A DNA stretch of 64,000 nucleotides from Streptosporangium roseum DSM 43021 (GTDB taxonomy: Bacteria > Actinomycetota > Actinomycetes > Streptosporangiales > Streptosporangiaceae), in contig NC_013595.1 of assembly GCF_000024865.1 (NCBI RefSeq), positions 9,858,001 to 9,922,000 of the forward strand. The letters run 5' to 3'. Position numbers and translations under genes: made by a program. This document shows positions 50,817-58,223 of the stretch, one piece after another. Under the pieces are notes generated by a model, which had not been told where the DNA came from, made no database searches, and worked only from the letters and a program-made list of their open reading frames with translations. The stretch's first letter is position 1. Every line of letters begins with the position of its first letter.

Positions 50817-50853
50817 AATATCGATATGGAAGGACCATAAATATCGAAATGGA
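50817..50853. promoter_or_regulatory. AT-rich direct-repeat operator-like element
   Basis: AATATCGATATGGA and AATATCGAAATGGA occur 23 bp apart between the beta-lactamase and the Nudix regulator; the first contains the palindrome ATATCGATAT. The low G+C here is unlike the surroundings. It may control the beta-lactamase. Confidence 0.45.
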
Positions 50854-50925
50854 TATTCATACTGGCCAGGCCCATATGCTCCGGAGGAAGGAGCGCTCGA
50901 TCGACCTCCGGAACCGCCGGGGACG

Positions 50926-50960
50926 TTGACATGCGAGAATTGTTATTCTCATAATGAGAA
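50926..50960 (+). promoter_or_regulatory. promoter with overlapping palindrome (copy 1 of a shared operator)
   Basis: TTGACA, an 18-bp spacer and CATAAT form the promoter of the Nudix regulator operon. The -10 is inside TTCTCATAATGAGAA (7-bp arms around one base), and GAGAAT-TGTT-ATTCTC overlaps just upstream, giving three half-sites. The same arrangement occurs at 54331. Confidence 0.75.
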
Positions 50961-50983
50961 CATCTTGGTGTGGAGGACATGCG

Positions 50984-51718
50984 ATGGACGATTCCGAGTT
51001 CCTGGCGAGCTACGACCCCCGGGCCTTCCCCGCGGTCGCGGTGACGGTCGACGTGGTGGCGCTGACCATCCGCGAGGGCGCGCTGCACGTGCTGCTGGTC
51101 GAGCGGGGCGAGCAGCCCCACGCGGGACGGTGGGCGCTGCCCGGGGGGTTCATCCGGCCGGACGAGGATCTGCCGGAGGCCGCGGCGCGGGAGCTGGCCG
51201 AGGAGACCGGTCTCGCCCCACGCGTGCACATCGAGCAACTCGCCAGCTACGGGGCCCCCGGGCGGGACCCCCGGATGCGGATCGTGTCGGTCTCCTACCT
51301 CGCCTTCGCCCCCCGCCTTCCCGATCCCCGCGCCGGCTCGGACGCGGCGGACGCCGCCTGGCGGCGGATCGACCGGCTGCCGGAGCTGGCCTTCGACCAC
51401 GACCGCATCCTCGGCGAAGGACTGGAACGGGCGCGGGCCAAGCTGGAGTACACCCCGCTGGCCACCACGTTCGTGGACGAGACGTTCACGATCACCGAAC
51501 TGCGCGGCGTCTACGAAACGGTCTGGGGCGTGCCGCTGCACGCGGGCAACTTCCACCGCAAGGTCCTGTCGGTGCCCGGATTCGTGGAGGGAACCGGGCA
51601 GACCACCGAGAGCGGCGGGACCCGGGGCGGCCCCCGGGCCAGGCTCTACCGGGCCGGCGACGCACGGCTCCTGCACCCCGCGCTGCTGCGGCCCGCCCGC
51701 GAAGGGGAGGCCGGATGA
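50984..51718 (+). CDS. NrtR-like Nudix domain / winged-helix regulator
   Basis: A 244-residue protein. The N-terminal Nudix domain has an intact Nudix box (GGFIRPDEDLPEAAARELAE then ETGL, residues 54-77), and the C-terminal winged-helix part (ETFTITELRGVYETVWG, then GNFHRKVL) is the NrtR layout. NrtR proteins repress NAD-related genes and respond to ADP-ribose; the intact box leaves hydrolysis possible. GGAGG precedes the ATG. It probably represses its own promoter and the vWA promoter. The next gene overlaps its stop (ATGA). Confidence 0.88.
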   Translation: MDDSEFLASYDPRAFPAVAVTVDVVALTIREGALHVLLVERGEQPHAGRWALPGGFIRPDEDLPEAAARELAEETGLAPRVHIEQLASYGAPGRDPRMRIVSVSYLAFAPRLPDPRAGSDAADAAWRRIDRLPELAFDHDRILGEGLERARAKLEYTPLATTFVDETFTITELRGVYETVWGVPLHAGNFHRKVLSVPGFVEGTGQTTESGGTRGGPRARLYRAGDARLLHPALLRPAREGEAG

Positions 51719-52671
51719 CCACCACGGCCGAGGCGGTCGCCCTGGTGTCCGGCGCCCGCACACCGGACGACCTGTTCGGCGGGGACGCGCCACACCGGGC
51801 ATACCGGCGGCTGGCGCGGCTGCTCCACCCCGACCTCGCCTCCGGACCGGACGCCGCCGAGGCCTTCGCCAGGCTCTCGGAGCTGTGGGCGGCCCGGGGC
51901 CGGGACACCGAGACAGTGATCACCACCAGGCGGGGGACCCACCGGGTCGGCGGCGTGTTCCGGCGCGGCGCCTCGGCCGTGCTGTACGGCTGCGACGACG
52001 ACGCGCTGCTCAAGCTCCCGCGCAGTCACGCGGACAACGACCTGATGAGGCGCGAGGCGCAGGCGCTCGCGACGGTCACGCGGGAGGGCGACCCGTTGCT
52101 CCTGCCGTACGTGCCCCGGCTGGTGGATTCCTTCCGGCACCGCTCGGGCGGGGTCGAGCGGCAGGCCAACGTGATCAGCCGCGCGCCGGACGGCTTCATG
52201 AGCCTGACGGAGATCACCCGGCTGCGGCCGGTGCTCGACCCGAGGGACGTGGCGTGGATCTGGCGGCGGCTGCTGGTCGCGATCGGGATGGCCCACCGGG
52301 CGGGTGTGGTGCACGGCGCGGTGTTCGGGCACCACGTGCTGGTCCACCCGATCGACCACGGCCTGGTGCTCGTCGACTGGAGCCAGTCGGTGCCGCTCGG
52401 CAGCCCGCTGACCGCCCTGGTGGCCCGGCACCGCGACGACTACCCGCCCGAGGTCCTCGCCGGAGGACCGGCGACCCAGGCCCTCGACATCCGGCTCGCC
52501 ACCCGCTGCGTCGCCGCCCTCATGGGCGACGGCGCCCCGGCCCCGATCCGCCGCTTCGTCCGGGGGAGCCTGGCGGGTCCGCCCCACGACGCCTGGGGAC
52601 TCCTCGGCGAGCTCGACGAACTGCTCGACGATCTGTACGGCCCCAGGAAATACCGGCCCCTCCACCTGTGA
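51715..52671 (+). CDS. J-domain / kinase-like fusion protein
   Basis: A 318-residue protein. Residues about 15-60 form a J-domain with HPD at 38-40, the motif that stimulates Hsp70 ATPase. The rest is protein-kinase-like: K100 in LLKLPRS, E114 as helix-C Glu, and D221 in LVDWSQS at the DFG position. The catalytic-loop HRD is HGA (200-202) and its Asn is His, so it is probably a pseudokinase or an atypical kinase. It is translationally coupled to the Nudix regulator. The partner may be Hsp70 or the vWA protein; this is inference. Confidence 0.8.
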   Translation: MTTTAEAVALVSGARTPDDLFGGDAPHRAYRRLARLLHPDLASGPDAAEAFARLSELWAARGRDTETVITTRRGTHRVGGVFRRGASAVLYGCDDDALLKLPRSHADNDLMRREAQALATVTREGDPLLLPYVPRLVDSFRHRSGGVERQANVISRAPDGFMSLTEITRLRPVLDPRDVAWIWRRLLVAIGMAHRAGVVHGAVFGHHVLVHPIDHGLVLVDWSQSVPLGSPLTALVARHRDDYPPEVLAGGPATQALDIRLATRCVAALMGDGAPAPIRRFVRGSLAGPPHDAWGLLGELDELLDDLYGPRKYRPLHL

Positions 52672-52760
52672 CCCCCGCCCGCCGGCCCGCCCCTGCGGCC
52701 TCGGCGGGGACCGGCCGCCAGGCGGCGGCCGGGCGCCACCCCACCGCCACACGCCGGGCG

Positions 52761-53669
52761 CTACGTCTCGTCGCGCAGGGAGGCGAGGAGTTCGAGGGTC
52801 CGCTCCTGCTCCCGCTCACCGCCGAGCGGGCTCACCAGCAGTTCCGTCGCCCCGGCTTCGGCGTACTGCCGGAACGCCCGCGCCACGACGGCCTCGTCCC
52901 CCGCGATGACCGTCTCGTGCACGCCGGACTTGCCTTGACGGTCCAGGAGCGCCCGGTAACTGGGGAACCGGCCGGCGAACCCGACCTGCTCGTCCACCTG
53001 CCGCCTGACACCGTCCGGATCGGCGGTGACGCTTGCCAGGACGGTCGCCACGATCCGGGGAGCGGGCCGCCCCGCCTCCGAGGCGGCGCGGGTGATCCCC
53101 GGTCCGATGTGGTCGGCGATGGTCTCCGGGCCCGCCCACACGGTCACCGTCCCGTCGGCGAGCTCGCCGGCGACGCGCAGCATGACCGGTCCGAGCGCGG
53201 AGATCAGCACCGAGGGCGGTTCCGCGCCGGGCACGTCGACCTGCCCCGCCGCGCTGAGGGTCTGCCCGCGGTATTCGACGTGCTCGCCGCGGAGCAGCGG
53301 CCGCAGCGCCGACAGGTACTCCCGGACGTGCCGGGCGGGCCGGTCGTAGGAGTGGCCGAACTGCCCCTCGATGATCTGCTGGTGGCTCGGCCCGATGCCG
53401 AGGGTGAGCCGGTTGCCGGTCGCCGCCTGCGCCGTGAGCGCCTGCCCGGCCAGCGCGAGCGGGTGCCTGGGGTAGGTCTGCACCACCGCGGTCCCCAGGT
53501 CGACGCCGGGCACGTGCTGCGCGCTGAGCGCCAGCACGGTGAGCACGTCCCAGGAGGTGAGCTGGCTGAAGAAGGCGCTGTCGAGCCCGGCCTCCGCCGC
53601 GGCGCGCACCTGCCCGATCATCGCGTCCAGGCTCAGCCCGACGCCGCTGATGTACAGACCTGTCCTCAC
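52761..53669 (-). CDS. LLM class (F420-type) oxidoreductase
   Basis: A 302-residue luciferase-like TIM-barrel protein. MRTGLYISGVGLSLDAMI, the LTLGIGPSHQ loop and AGEDEA...ARAFRQYAEAGATELLVSP fit F420-dependent actinobacterial members. Substrate unknown. GGAGGGA precedes the GTG. It is divergent from a TetR gene, which may control it. Confidence 0.87.
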   Translation of the reverse strand: MRTGLYISGVGLSLDAMIGQVRAAAEAGLDSAFFSQLTSWDVLTVLALSAQHVPGVDLGTAVVQTYPRHPLALAGQALTAQAATGNRLTLGIGPSHQQIIEGQFGHSYDRPARHVREYLSALRPLLRGEHVEYRGQTLSAAGQVDVPGAEPPSVLISALGPVMLRVAGELADGTVTVWAGPETIADHIGPGITRAASEAGRPAPRIVATVLASVTADPDGVRRQVDEQVGFAGRFPSYRALLDRQGKSGVHETVIAGDEAVVARAFRQYAEAGATELLVSPLGGEREQERTLELLASLRDET

Positions 53670-53772
53670 GGTCCCTCCAAAGTGAAGCGGATCTTCCGGT
53701 TCCGTTGGCTCACGCTACACTAATCTGAACCTGTGATTCCGTTTGATCGGGATCCGATGGAGAGGGGTCTCC

Positions 53773-54294
53773 GTGCGGGCCGACGCGCGACGCAACCGCG
53801 AGCTCATCGTCACGACCGCGCTCGACCTGTTCACCGAGTCCGGGGCGGGCGTGTCGATGGAGGAGATCGCCCGCGCGGCCGGACTCGGCGTCGGCACGCT
53901 CTACCGCCACTTCCCCGACCGGCAGGCGCTACTGGAGGCCATCGCCCTCGACGCACTGGGCCGGCTCCAGACGTTCACCCGGGCCGCCGTCGCGGAGGAC
54001 ACTCCGCGGTGGCAGGTCCTCCGCCGGATCGTGGAGCAGTGCGTCGAGCTGCCCCTGGCACTGATCAAGACGCTGCTGGCCGCCACGCCGGCGAACCCCG
54101 AGCTGCGGGAGATGGAGCACGACGTCAACGCCCGGCTCGAACACCTCCTGGGACAGGCCCAGCAGGAGGGGACGCTGCGCCCGGACATCCCGCCGCGCGA
54201 GATCGTCGAGCTGCTCAACGTGGCCGTCTGCCGCCCGGGGGCACGCGTCGACGACCATCTGACCACCGTGATACTCGACGGCCTCAAGCGCTGA
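53773..54294 (+). CDS. TetR family transcriptional regulator
   Basis: A 173-residue repressor. The helix-turn-helix is SMEEIARAAGLGVGTLYRHF (about 32-51) and the rest is an all-helical ligand domain. The GTG has GAGGGG upstream. It most likely controls the divergent luciferase-like gene and itself; the 103-bp gap has a TACACT -10-like box but no clear palindrome. It sits between the two halves of the Nudix/vWA regulon but has no sequence sign of belonging to it. Confidence 0.9.
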   Translation: MRADARRNRELIVTTALDLFTESGAGVSMEEIARAAGLGVGTLYRHFPDRQALLEAIALDALGRLQTFTRAAVAEDTPRWQVLRRIVEQCVELPLALIKTLLAATPANPELREMEHDVNARLEHLLGQAQQEGTLRPDIPPREIVELLNVAVCRPGARVDDHLTTVILDGLKR

Positions 54295-54330
54295 CCCGCC
54301 GAGGCTGAGAGGGCGGAACACACGGAGGGG

Positions 54331-54369
54331 TTGACGCGGCCCACAGTTATTCTCATACTGAGATTGTCT
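54331..54369 (+). promoter_or_regulatory. promoter with overlapping palindrome (copy 2 of a shared operator)
   Basis: TTGACG, a 17-bp spacer and CATACT form the promoter of the vWA operon. The -10 lies in GTTATTCTCATACTGAGA, which matches the first operator except at a few bases; another TCTC...TTGAGA pair follows. Position relative to -35 and -10 is as at 50926. Confidence 0.75.
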
Positions 54370-54412
54370 CTACTTGAGAAAAACTTGTGAAGGACGACCC
54401 CAGGAGACCCCC

Positions 54413-55369
54413 ATGGGAAGCGGAATCTGGTCCACCGACGTCTACACCGCCGCCGCGGGCTACCGCGCCGCCAAGGGCACCAGCGCCTTCGCCTACAGCG
54501 ACAGCGGCGCGCGCGCCGTGCACGACGATCTCAACCCGTACGGCGTGGCGGCCCGGGAGAGCCGTGACTCCGACGAGCACCCCGAGACCGTGGCCGTCGC
54601 CGTCCTGTTCGACGTGACCGGCTCGATGGGCGGGGTGCCCCGCACGCTCCAGAGCAAGCTTCCCGACCTGCTCGGCCTGCTGCTCCGCAAGGGCTACGCG
54701 GCCGACCCGCAGATCCTCTTCGGCGCGATCGGCGACGCCACCTGCGACCGGGCCCCGCTGCAGATCGGCCAGTTCGAGTCCGACAACCGGATGGACGAGG
54801 ACCTCGGCAGGATCCTGCTGGAGGGCGGAGGCGGCGGCCAGCGGACCGAGTCGTACGAGCTGGCGATGTACTTCATGGCCCGGCACACCTCGCTCGACTG
54901 CTTCGAGAAGCGCGGACGCCGGGGCTATCTGTTCATCATCGGCGACGAGCTGCCCTACCCCAAGGTCAAGCGCCGCGAGGTCGGCGCGGTGATCGGCGAC
55001 CGGCTCGCGCGGGACGTCACGACCGAGGAGATCGTCGCCGAGCTGACCAGGATGTACGACGTCTACTACATCCTCCCCGCCGGGACCAGCTACGCCGGCG
55101 ACCGGCGGACACTGGCCGCCTGGCGTGAGCTGCTCGGCCAGAACGTGCTGGAGCTGGACGACCTGGACGCGGTCTGCGAGACGATCGCGCTGACGGTCGG
55201 CCTCGGCGAGGACGCCATCGACCTGGACCAGGGGCTGAACGATCTCGACGAGCTGGGCTCGACGGCGGGCGCCGCGGTGGGCAAGGCCCTGGCAAGGCTG
55301 GACCGGGGCGCGCTGGTGGTGGCCGAGGACCTCGGCCTCGGTGGCGACAGCGGCGTGATCCGGCTGTGA
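54413..55369 (+). CDS. vWA domain protein
   Basis: A 318-residue cytoplasmic protein with one von Willebrand A domain. The MIDAS is DVTGS (67-71, D-x-T-x-S), with further metal-site residues in IGDATCD and the IIGDE strand. vWA proteins usually bridge partners through a bound metal, often with MoxR/kinase-type enzymes. GGAG lies before the ATG. The next gene starts in its stop (GTGA), so the PurA-like enzyme is the likely partner. It shares an operator with the Nudix/J-domain operon. Confidence 0.85.
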   Translation: MGSGIWSTDVYTAAAGYRAAKGTSAFAYSDSGARAVHDDLNPYGVAARESRDSDEHPETVAVAVLFDVTGSMGGVPRTLQSKLPDLLGLLLRKGYAADPQILFGAIGDATCDRAPLQIGQFESDNRMDEDLGRILLEGGGGGQRTESYELAMYFMARHTSLDCFEKRGRRGYLFIIGDELPYPKVKRREVGAVIGDRLARDVTTEEIVAELTRMYDVYYILPAGTSYAGDRRTLAAWRELLGQNVLELDDLDAVCETIALTVGLGEDAIDLDQGLNDLDELGSTAGAAVGKALARLDRGALVVAEDLGLGGDSGVIRL

Positions 55370-56586
55370 ACGAGCACGTGATCGTGGCCGACCTCGGGTA
55401 CGGCGACGCCGGGAAGGGCACGGTCGTGGACTGGCTCTGCGCCCAGGGGCCCGTCCAGGCGGTCGTCAGGTTCAACGGGGGCGGGCAGGCGGCCCACAAC
55501 GTCGTCCTTCCCGACGGGCGGCACCACACGTTCGCCCAGTTCGGGTCGGGGACGCTCCGGGGGGTGCCGACCCACCTGTCCCGCTTCATGGTCGTGGACC
55601 CGCTCGCCCTGGCCTCGGAGGCCGCGCACCTGAGCGAGCTGGGCGTGCCCGACCCGTTCGGGCTGCTCACCGTGGATCGGGACGCCCTGCTCGCCACGCC
55701 GTACCACGTGGCGGCGGGCCGGGCACGGGAGCTGGCGCGCGGGGACGACCGGCACGGGTCGTGCGGGATGGGCATCGGCGAGACCATGGCCTACGCCCTG
55801 GACCATCCGGGTCTCGGGCCGACCGCCGGCGACTGCGAGAACCCGGCACTGCTCGCGCGCAAGCTGCACGCGCTCCGCGAGGCGCTGAGGGTGACCGGGC
55901 CTCCGGTGGAGGACTGCGTCGCGGCCTACCGGGCGTTCGCCGAGCGGGTGATCCTCGTGGACTCCACGTTCACGGCCGCCCTGCTGCGCAGGCGTCCGGT
56001 GGTCTTCGAGGGGGCGCAGGGCGTGCTGCTCGACGAGTGGCACGGCTTCCACCCCTACACGACCTGGAGCACGACGACCTTCGCCAACGCGCTGGCCCTG
56101 CTCGACGGGGTGCCCGCCGTACGGCTGGGCGTGCTGCGCACCTACACCCCCCGACACGGGCCCGGCCCGCTGGTCACCGAGGACCCGACGCTGGAGATCG
56201 ACGAGGCCCACAACGCGACGGGGCCATGGCAGGGGCCCTTCCGGGCCGGCCACTTCGACGCGGTGGCCCACCGTTACGCGCTGGCGGTCGCGGGCGGGGC
56301 CGACGCGCTCGCGCTCACCCACCTGGACGCGCCGGTGTCGCGGATGTGCGTCTCCTACGACATCGGCGAGCTCGCGGCGGGGACGGCGGGTGACCTCGGC
56401 GCGCAGGCCGAACTGACCCGGCGGGTGCTGAGGGCGCGCCCCCGCTACACCGACGGCATCGGCGCCGGCGACTGGCCGGCGGCCGTCGCCGACGCCCTGG
56501 GGGTCCCGGTCTGGCTGGGCTCGGCCGGACCCACCGCCGCAGACAAGACGCGCCTGAGTAGTGTGATCGCCCCCGAAAGGGTATGA
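55366..56586 (+). CDS. divergent adenylosuccinate synthetase homologue
   Basis: A 406-residue GTP-dependent-ligase-fold protein. The P-loop is GDAGKG (canonical GDEGKG); the catalytic Asp and the His of QAAHN are kept, as are GPGPLVTED and the guanine-type LTHLD. The aspartate-binding loop TTGRxRR of PurA is replaced by ATGPWQGPF, so the amino donor is probably not aspartate, or the enzyme does not make adenylosuccinate. Coupled by a 4-bp overlap to the vWA gene. A role in making a modified purine nucleotide is plausible inference. The housekeeping purA should lie elsewhere. Confidence 0.85.
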   Translation: MNEHVIVADLGYGDAGKGTVVDWLCAQGPVQAVVRFNGGGQAAHNVVLPDGRHHTFAQFGSGTLRGVPTHLSRFMVVDPLALASEAAHLSELGVPDPFGLLTVDRDALLATPYHVAAGRARELARGDDRHGSCGMGIGETMAYALDHPGLGPTAGDCENPALLARKLHALREALRVTGPPVEDCVAAYRAFAERVILVDSTFTAALLRRRPVVFEGAQGVLLDEWHGFHPYTTWSTTTFANALALLDGVPAVRLGVLRTYTPRHGPGPLVTEDPTLEIDEAHNATGPWQGPFRAGHFDAVAHRYALAVAGGADALALTHLDAPVSRMCVSYDIGELAAGTAGDLGAQAELTRRVLRARPRYTDGIGAGDWPAAVADALGVPVWLGSAGPTAADKTRLSSVIAPERV

Positions 56587-56638
56587 CCACCCACGTACGT
56601 TCCCTTTACCTGACCATTACTCGCGTCCGGAGGACTTG

Positions 56639-56863
56639 ATGGGTGTCGGGGTAAGCATCTTCTTTCTCACGCTCGGCGCCATCCTCCGCTTCGCCATCGA
56701 GCCCGACGTCCTGGGCGAGAATGTGCACATCGACGTCATCGGCCTGATCTTCATGATCGTCGGCGCCGTCGGGATCGTGTTGAGCGTCGTACTGGCCCCC
56801 AAGCGCGGGCAGACGTCGGAGGATCGCCTGATGCACCGCGAGAACAACCCTCCGGACATCTAG
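56639..56863 (+). CDS. small two-helix membrane protein (DUF6458-like)
   Basis: A 74-residue protein beginning GVGVSIFFLTLGAILRFA, a short extracytoplasmic stretch, then VIGLIFMIVGAVGIVLSVV and a polar tail. This matches small actinobacterial DUF6458-type proteins of unknown function. GGAGG precedes the ATG by five bases. Its stop codon overlaps the stop of the convergent Dabb gene. Confidence 0.8.
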   Translation: MGVGVSIFFLTLGAILRFAIEPDVLGENVHIDVIGLIFMIVGAVGIVLSVVLAPKRGQTSEDRLMHRENNPPDI

Positions 56864-57153
56864 AAGGCGTACTGCACGGCCGCCCGGGAGGCCAGGATCG
56901 GCTTGATGTGCTCGGCGATCACGGCCTGGTGCGCCGGGTGGTCACGGTAGACCAGGTAGTCGTCGAGGCTGTCGAAGTCCGCGACGACCGCGAACTCGTG
57001 GTTGCCCGGGTTCACGCCCGCGTCGGCGCCGACGGCGTAGGCGCGCATCTCCGTGATGATCTCCGGCAACTTGCCGAGCTCGGTCGCGACCGCGGCCTTC
57101 TGCTCGTCGGTGGCCCCTTCGGCCCAGGTGAAAAGCACGACATGCCGGAACAT
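56860..57153 (-). CDS. Dabb (stress-responsive A/B barrel) domain protein
   Basis: A 97-residue dimeric alpha-beta-barrel protein. MFRHVVLFTW at the start, the DFDSLDDYLVYRDHPAHQAV segment and the C-terminal strand fit the Dabb family. Function unknown; homologues are stress-induced in plants and include ring cyclases. AAGGGAAG precedes the ATG. Confidence 0.88.
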   Translation of the reverse strand: MFRHVVLFTWAEGATDEQKAAVATELGKLPEIITEMRAYAVGADAGVNPGNHEFAVVADFDSLDDYLVYRDHPAHQAVIAEHIKPILASRAAVQYAF

Positions 57154-57249
57154 GATCTTCCCTTCGTTCGAGTTCCCAGCCAGCGTACGGCCACGCCCGC
57201 GGAGACCCGGCGGCGGGGACTAAATCACCTTTAGCGTGGGTAGGACTCT

Positions 57250-57279
57250 TTGTCCTGAAATGCGCCGATATCGTAATTT
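57250..57279 (+). promoter_or_regulatory. promoter of the GW-rich secreted protein
   Basis: TTGTCC, an 18-bp spacer and TAATTT. The 140-bp leader contains hairpins TGGATTG/CAATCCA (57364-57382) and the palindrome GACGGATCCGTC (57387-57398), so the message may be controlled by RNA structure. Confidence 0.5.
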
Positions 57280-57422
57280 ATTTCTTATTTATACAGCTCT
57301 GTGGTGCTTTGCCAAAGCATAAGTGCTTTGCGGTGTCTTGATCGCTCCCCCTCCGGCAGTCTGTGGATTGTCCAGCAATCCATGAGGACGGATCCGTCTT
57401 CGCGTGAAACCCGGAGGATCGC

Positions 57423-57725
57423 ATGAAAACCAAAACTGCCGCCTCGTTCATCGCGAGCATGATGGGCGCGGGGCTCTTCGCCGGAGCACTCGTGGCAGGT
57501 TCCGCACAGGCCTCGGTCAAACCCGCGGTATCGACCCAGGCCTCCCAGGCCGCCACCACGGCCACGAACGTCGTCACGGGTTGCGGTTGCTGGAGACGCC
57601 GCTGCTGCCGCTGCGGCGGAGGCTGTGGCTGGGGCGGCGGCGGCCGAGGCTGGGGCTGGGGCGGCGGCGGGGGCGGACGGGGCTGGGGCGGTTGGGGCAG
57701 CGGCTGGGGTGGCGGCTGGTGGTAG
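57423..57725 (+). CDS. secreted Cys-rich, Gly/Trp-rich small protein
   Basis: A 100-residue protein with a Sec signal peptide (MKTKTAASF..., cleavage near AQA). After a Ser/Thr/Ala-rich middle part it has a cysteine cluster GCGCWRRRCCRCGGGC (about 54-69) and a Gly/Trp tail ending GWGGGWW. The tail module resembles that of the 41-residue peptide at 60047. GGAGGATC precedes the ATG. It is convergent with the ABC exporter. The product could be a disulfide-rich, glycine-flexible surface or antimicrobial protein; I cannot assign a family. Confidence 0.75.
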   Translation: MKTKTAASFIASMMGAGLFAGALVAGSAQASVKPAVSTQASQAATTATNVVTGCGCWRRRCCRCGGGCGWGGGGRGWGWGGGGGGRGWGGWGSGWGGGWW

Positions 57726-57789
57726 GCCGGAGGCGGACAGCCCGCCGCCCGTCATAGGACCACGAGCGGCCGGGGCGAGAACACGTTTG

Positions 57790-57825
57790 TCATCCGGCCG
57801 GGCCGAGAAAGGCCGGGCCGGATGA
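57790..57825. terminator. terminator of the GW-rich protein gene
   Basis: TCATCCGGCCGGGCC and GGCCGGGCCGGATGA flank a 6-nt loop, with one mismatched pair. Confidence 0.75.
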
Positions 57826-57893
57826 TACCGGGAACGTTTTCCGGCAGACCCTCATCTGGGGCGAGAACGGACGGGTCCATTCGCCTCCGCTGC

Positions 57894-57921
57894 GAGCCCG
57901 CTCCTTTCGGGGAGCGGGCTC
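57894..57921. terminator. hairpin downstream of the ABC exporter
   Basis: GAGCCCGCTCC and GGAGCGGGCTC flank a 6-nt segment. Nearly the same hairpin terminates the E2 gene at 60591. Confidence 0.65.
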
Positions 57922-58070
57922 ACCGCGTTTTCCCGAGCCTGTTTTCCCGAGCCTTTGGGAGCGCCTCCGGCAGACCCGGTCCGCCGGAGGGCGGTTCCAG
58001 CCGAAAGCCGTTTTCAACGGAGAACCCGCCGGACGGAGGACCCGTCCGGCGGAGAGCCGGGCCAGCGGAG

Positions 58071-58190
58071 CACCCGTCCGACGGGGAACCATGTCCGACG
58101 AAACACCCGTCCGACAGAGAACCACGTCCGACGAAACACCCATCCGACAGAGAACCACGTCCGGCGAAGGACCCGTCCGGCGGAGGGCGC
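58071..58190. repeat. 33-bp tandem repeats
   Basis: Three adjacent 33-bp units begin CACCC(G/A)TCCGACRGRGAACC, at 58071, 58104 and 58137, with partial units on both sides. There are no spacers. They lie 3' of the exporter gene. Confidence 0.85.
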
Positions 58191-58223
58191 CTTTCCCTGC
58201 CTGCGCCCGTCGGGTGCGGGCCC

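Noticed and set aside
53670..53772. TetR operator in the divergent gap
   Set aside because: No palindrome of convincing length was found, only a -10-like TACACT.
58071..58190. CRISPR-like array
   Set aside because: The 33-bp units are contiguous with no unique spacers, and there are no cas genes.
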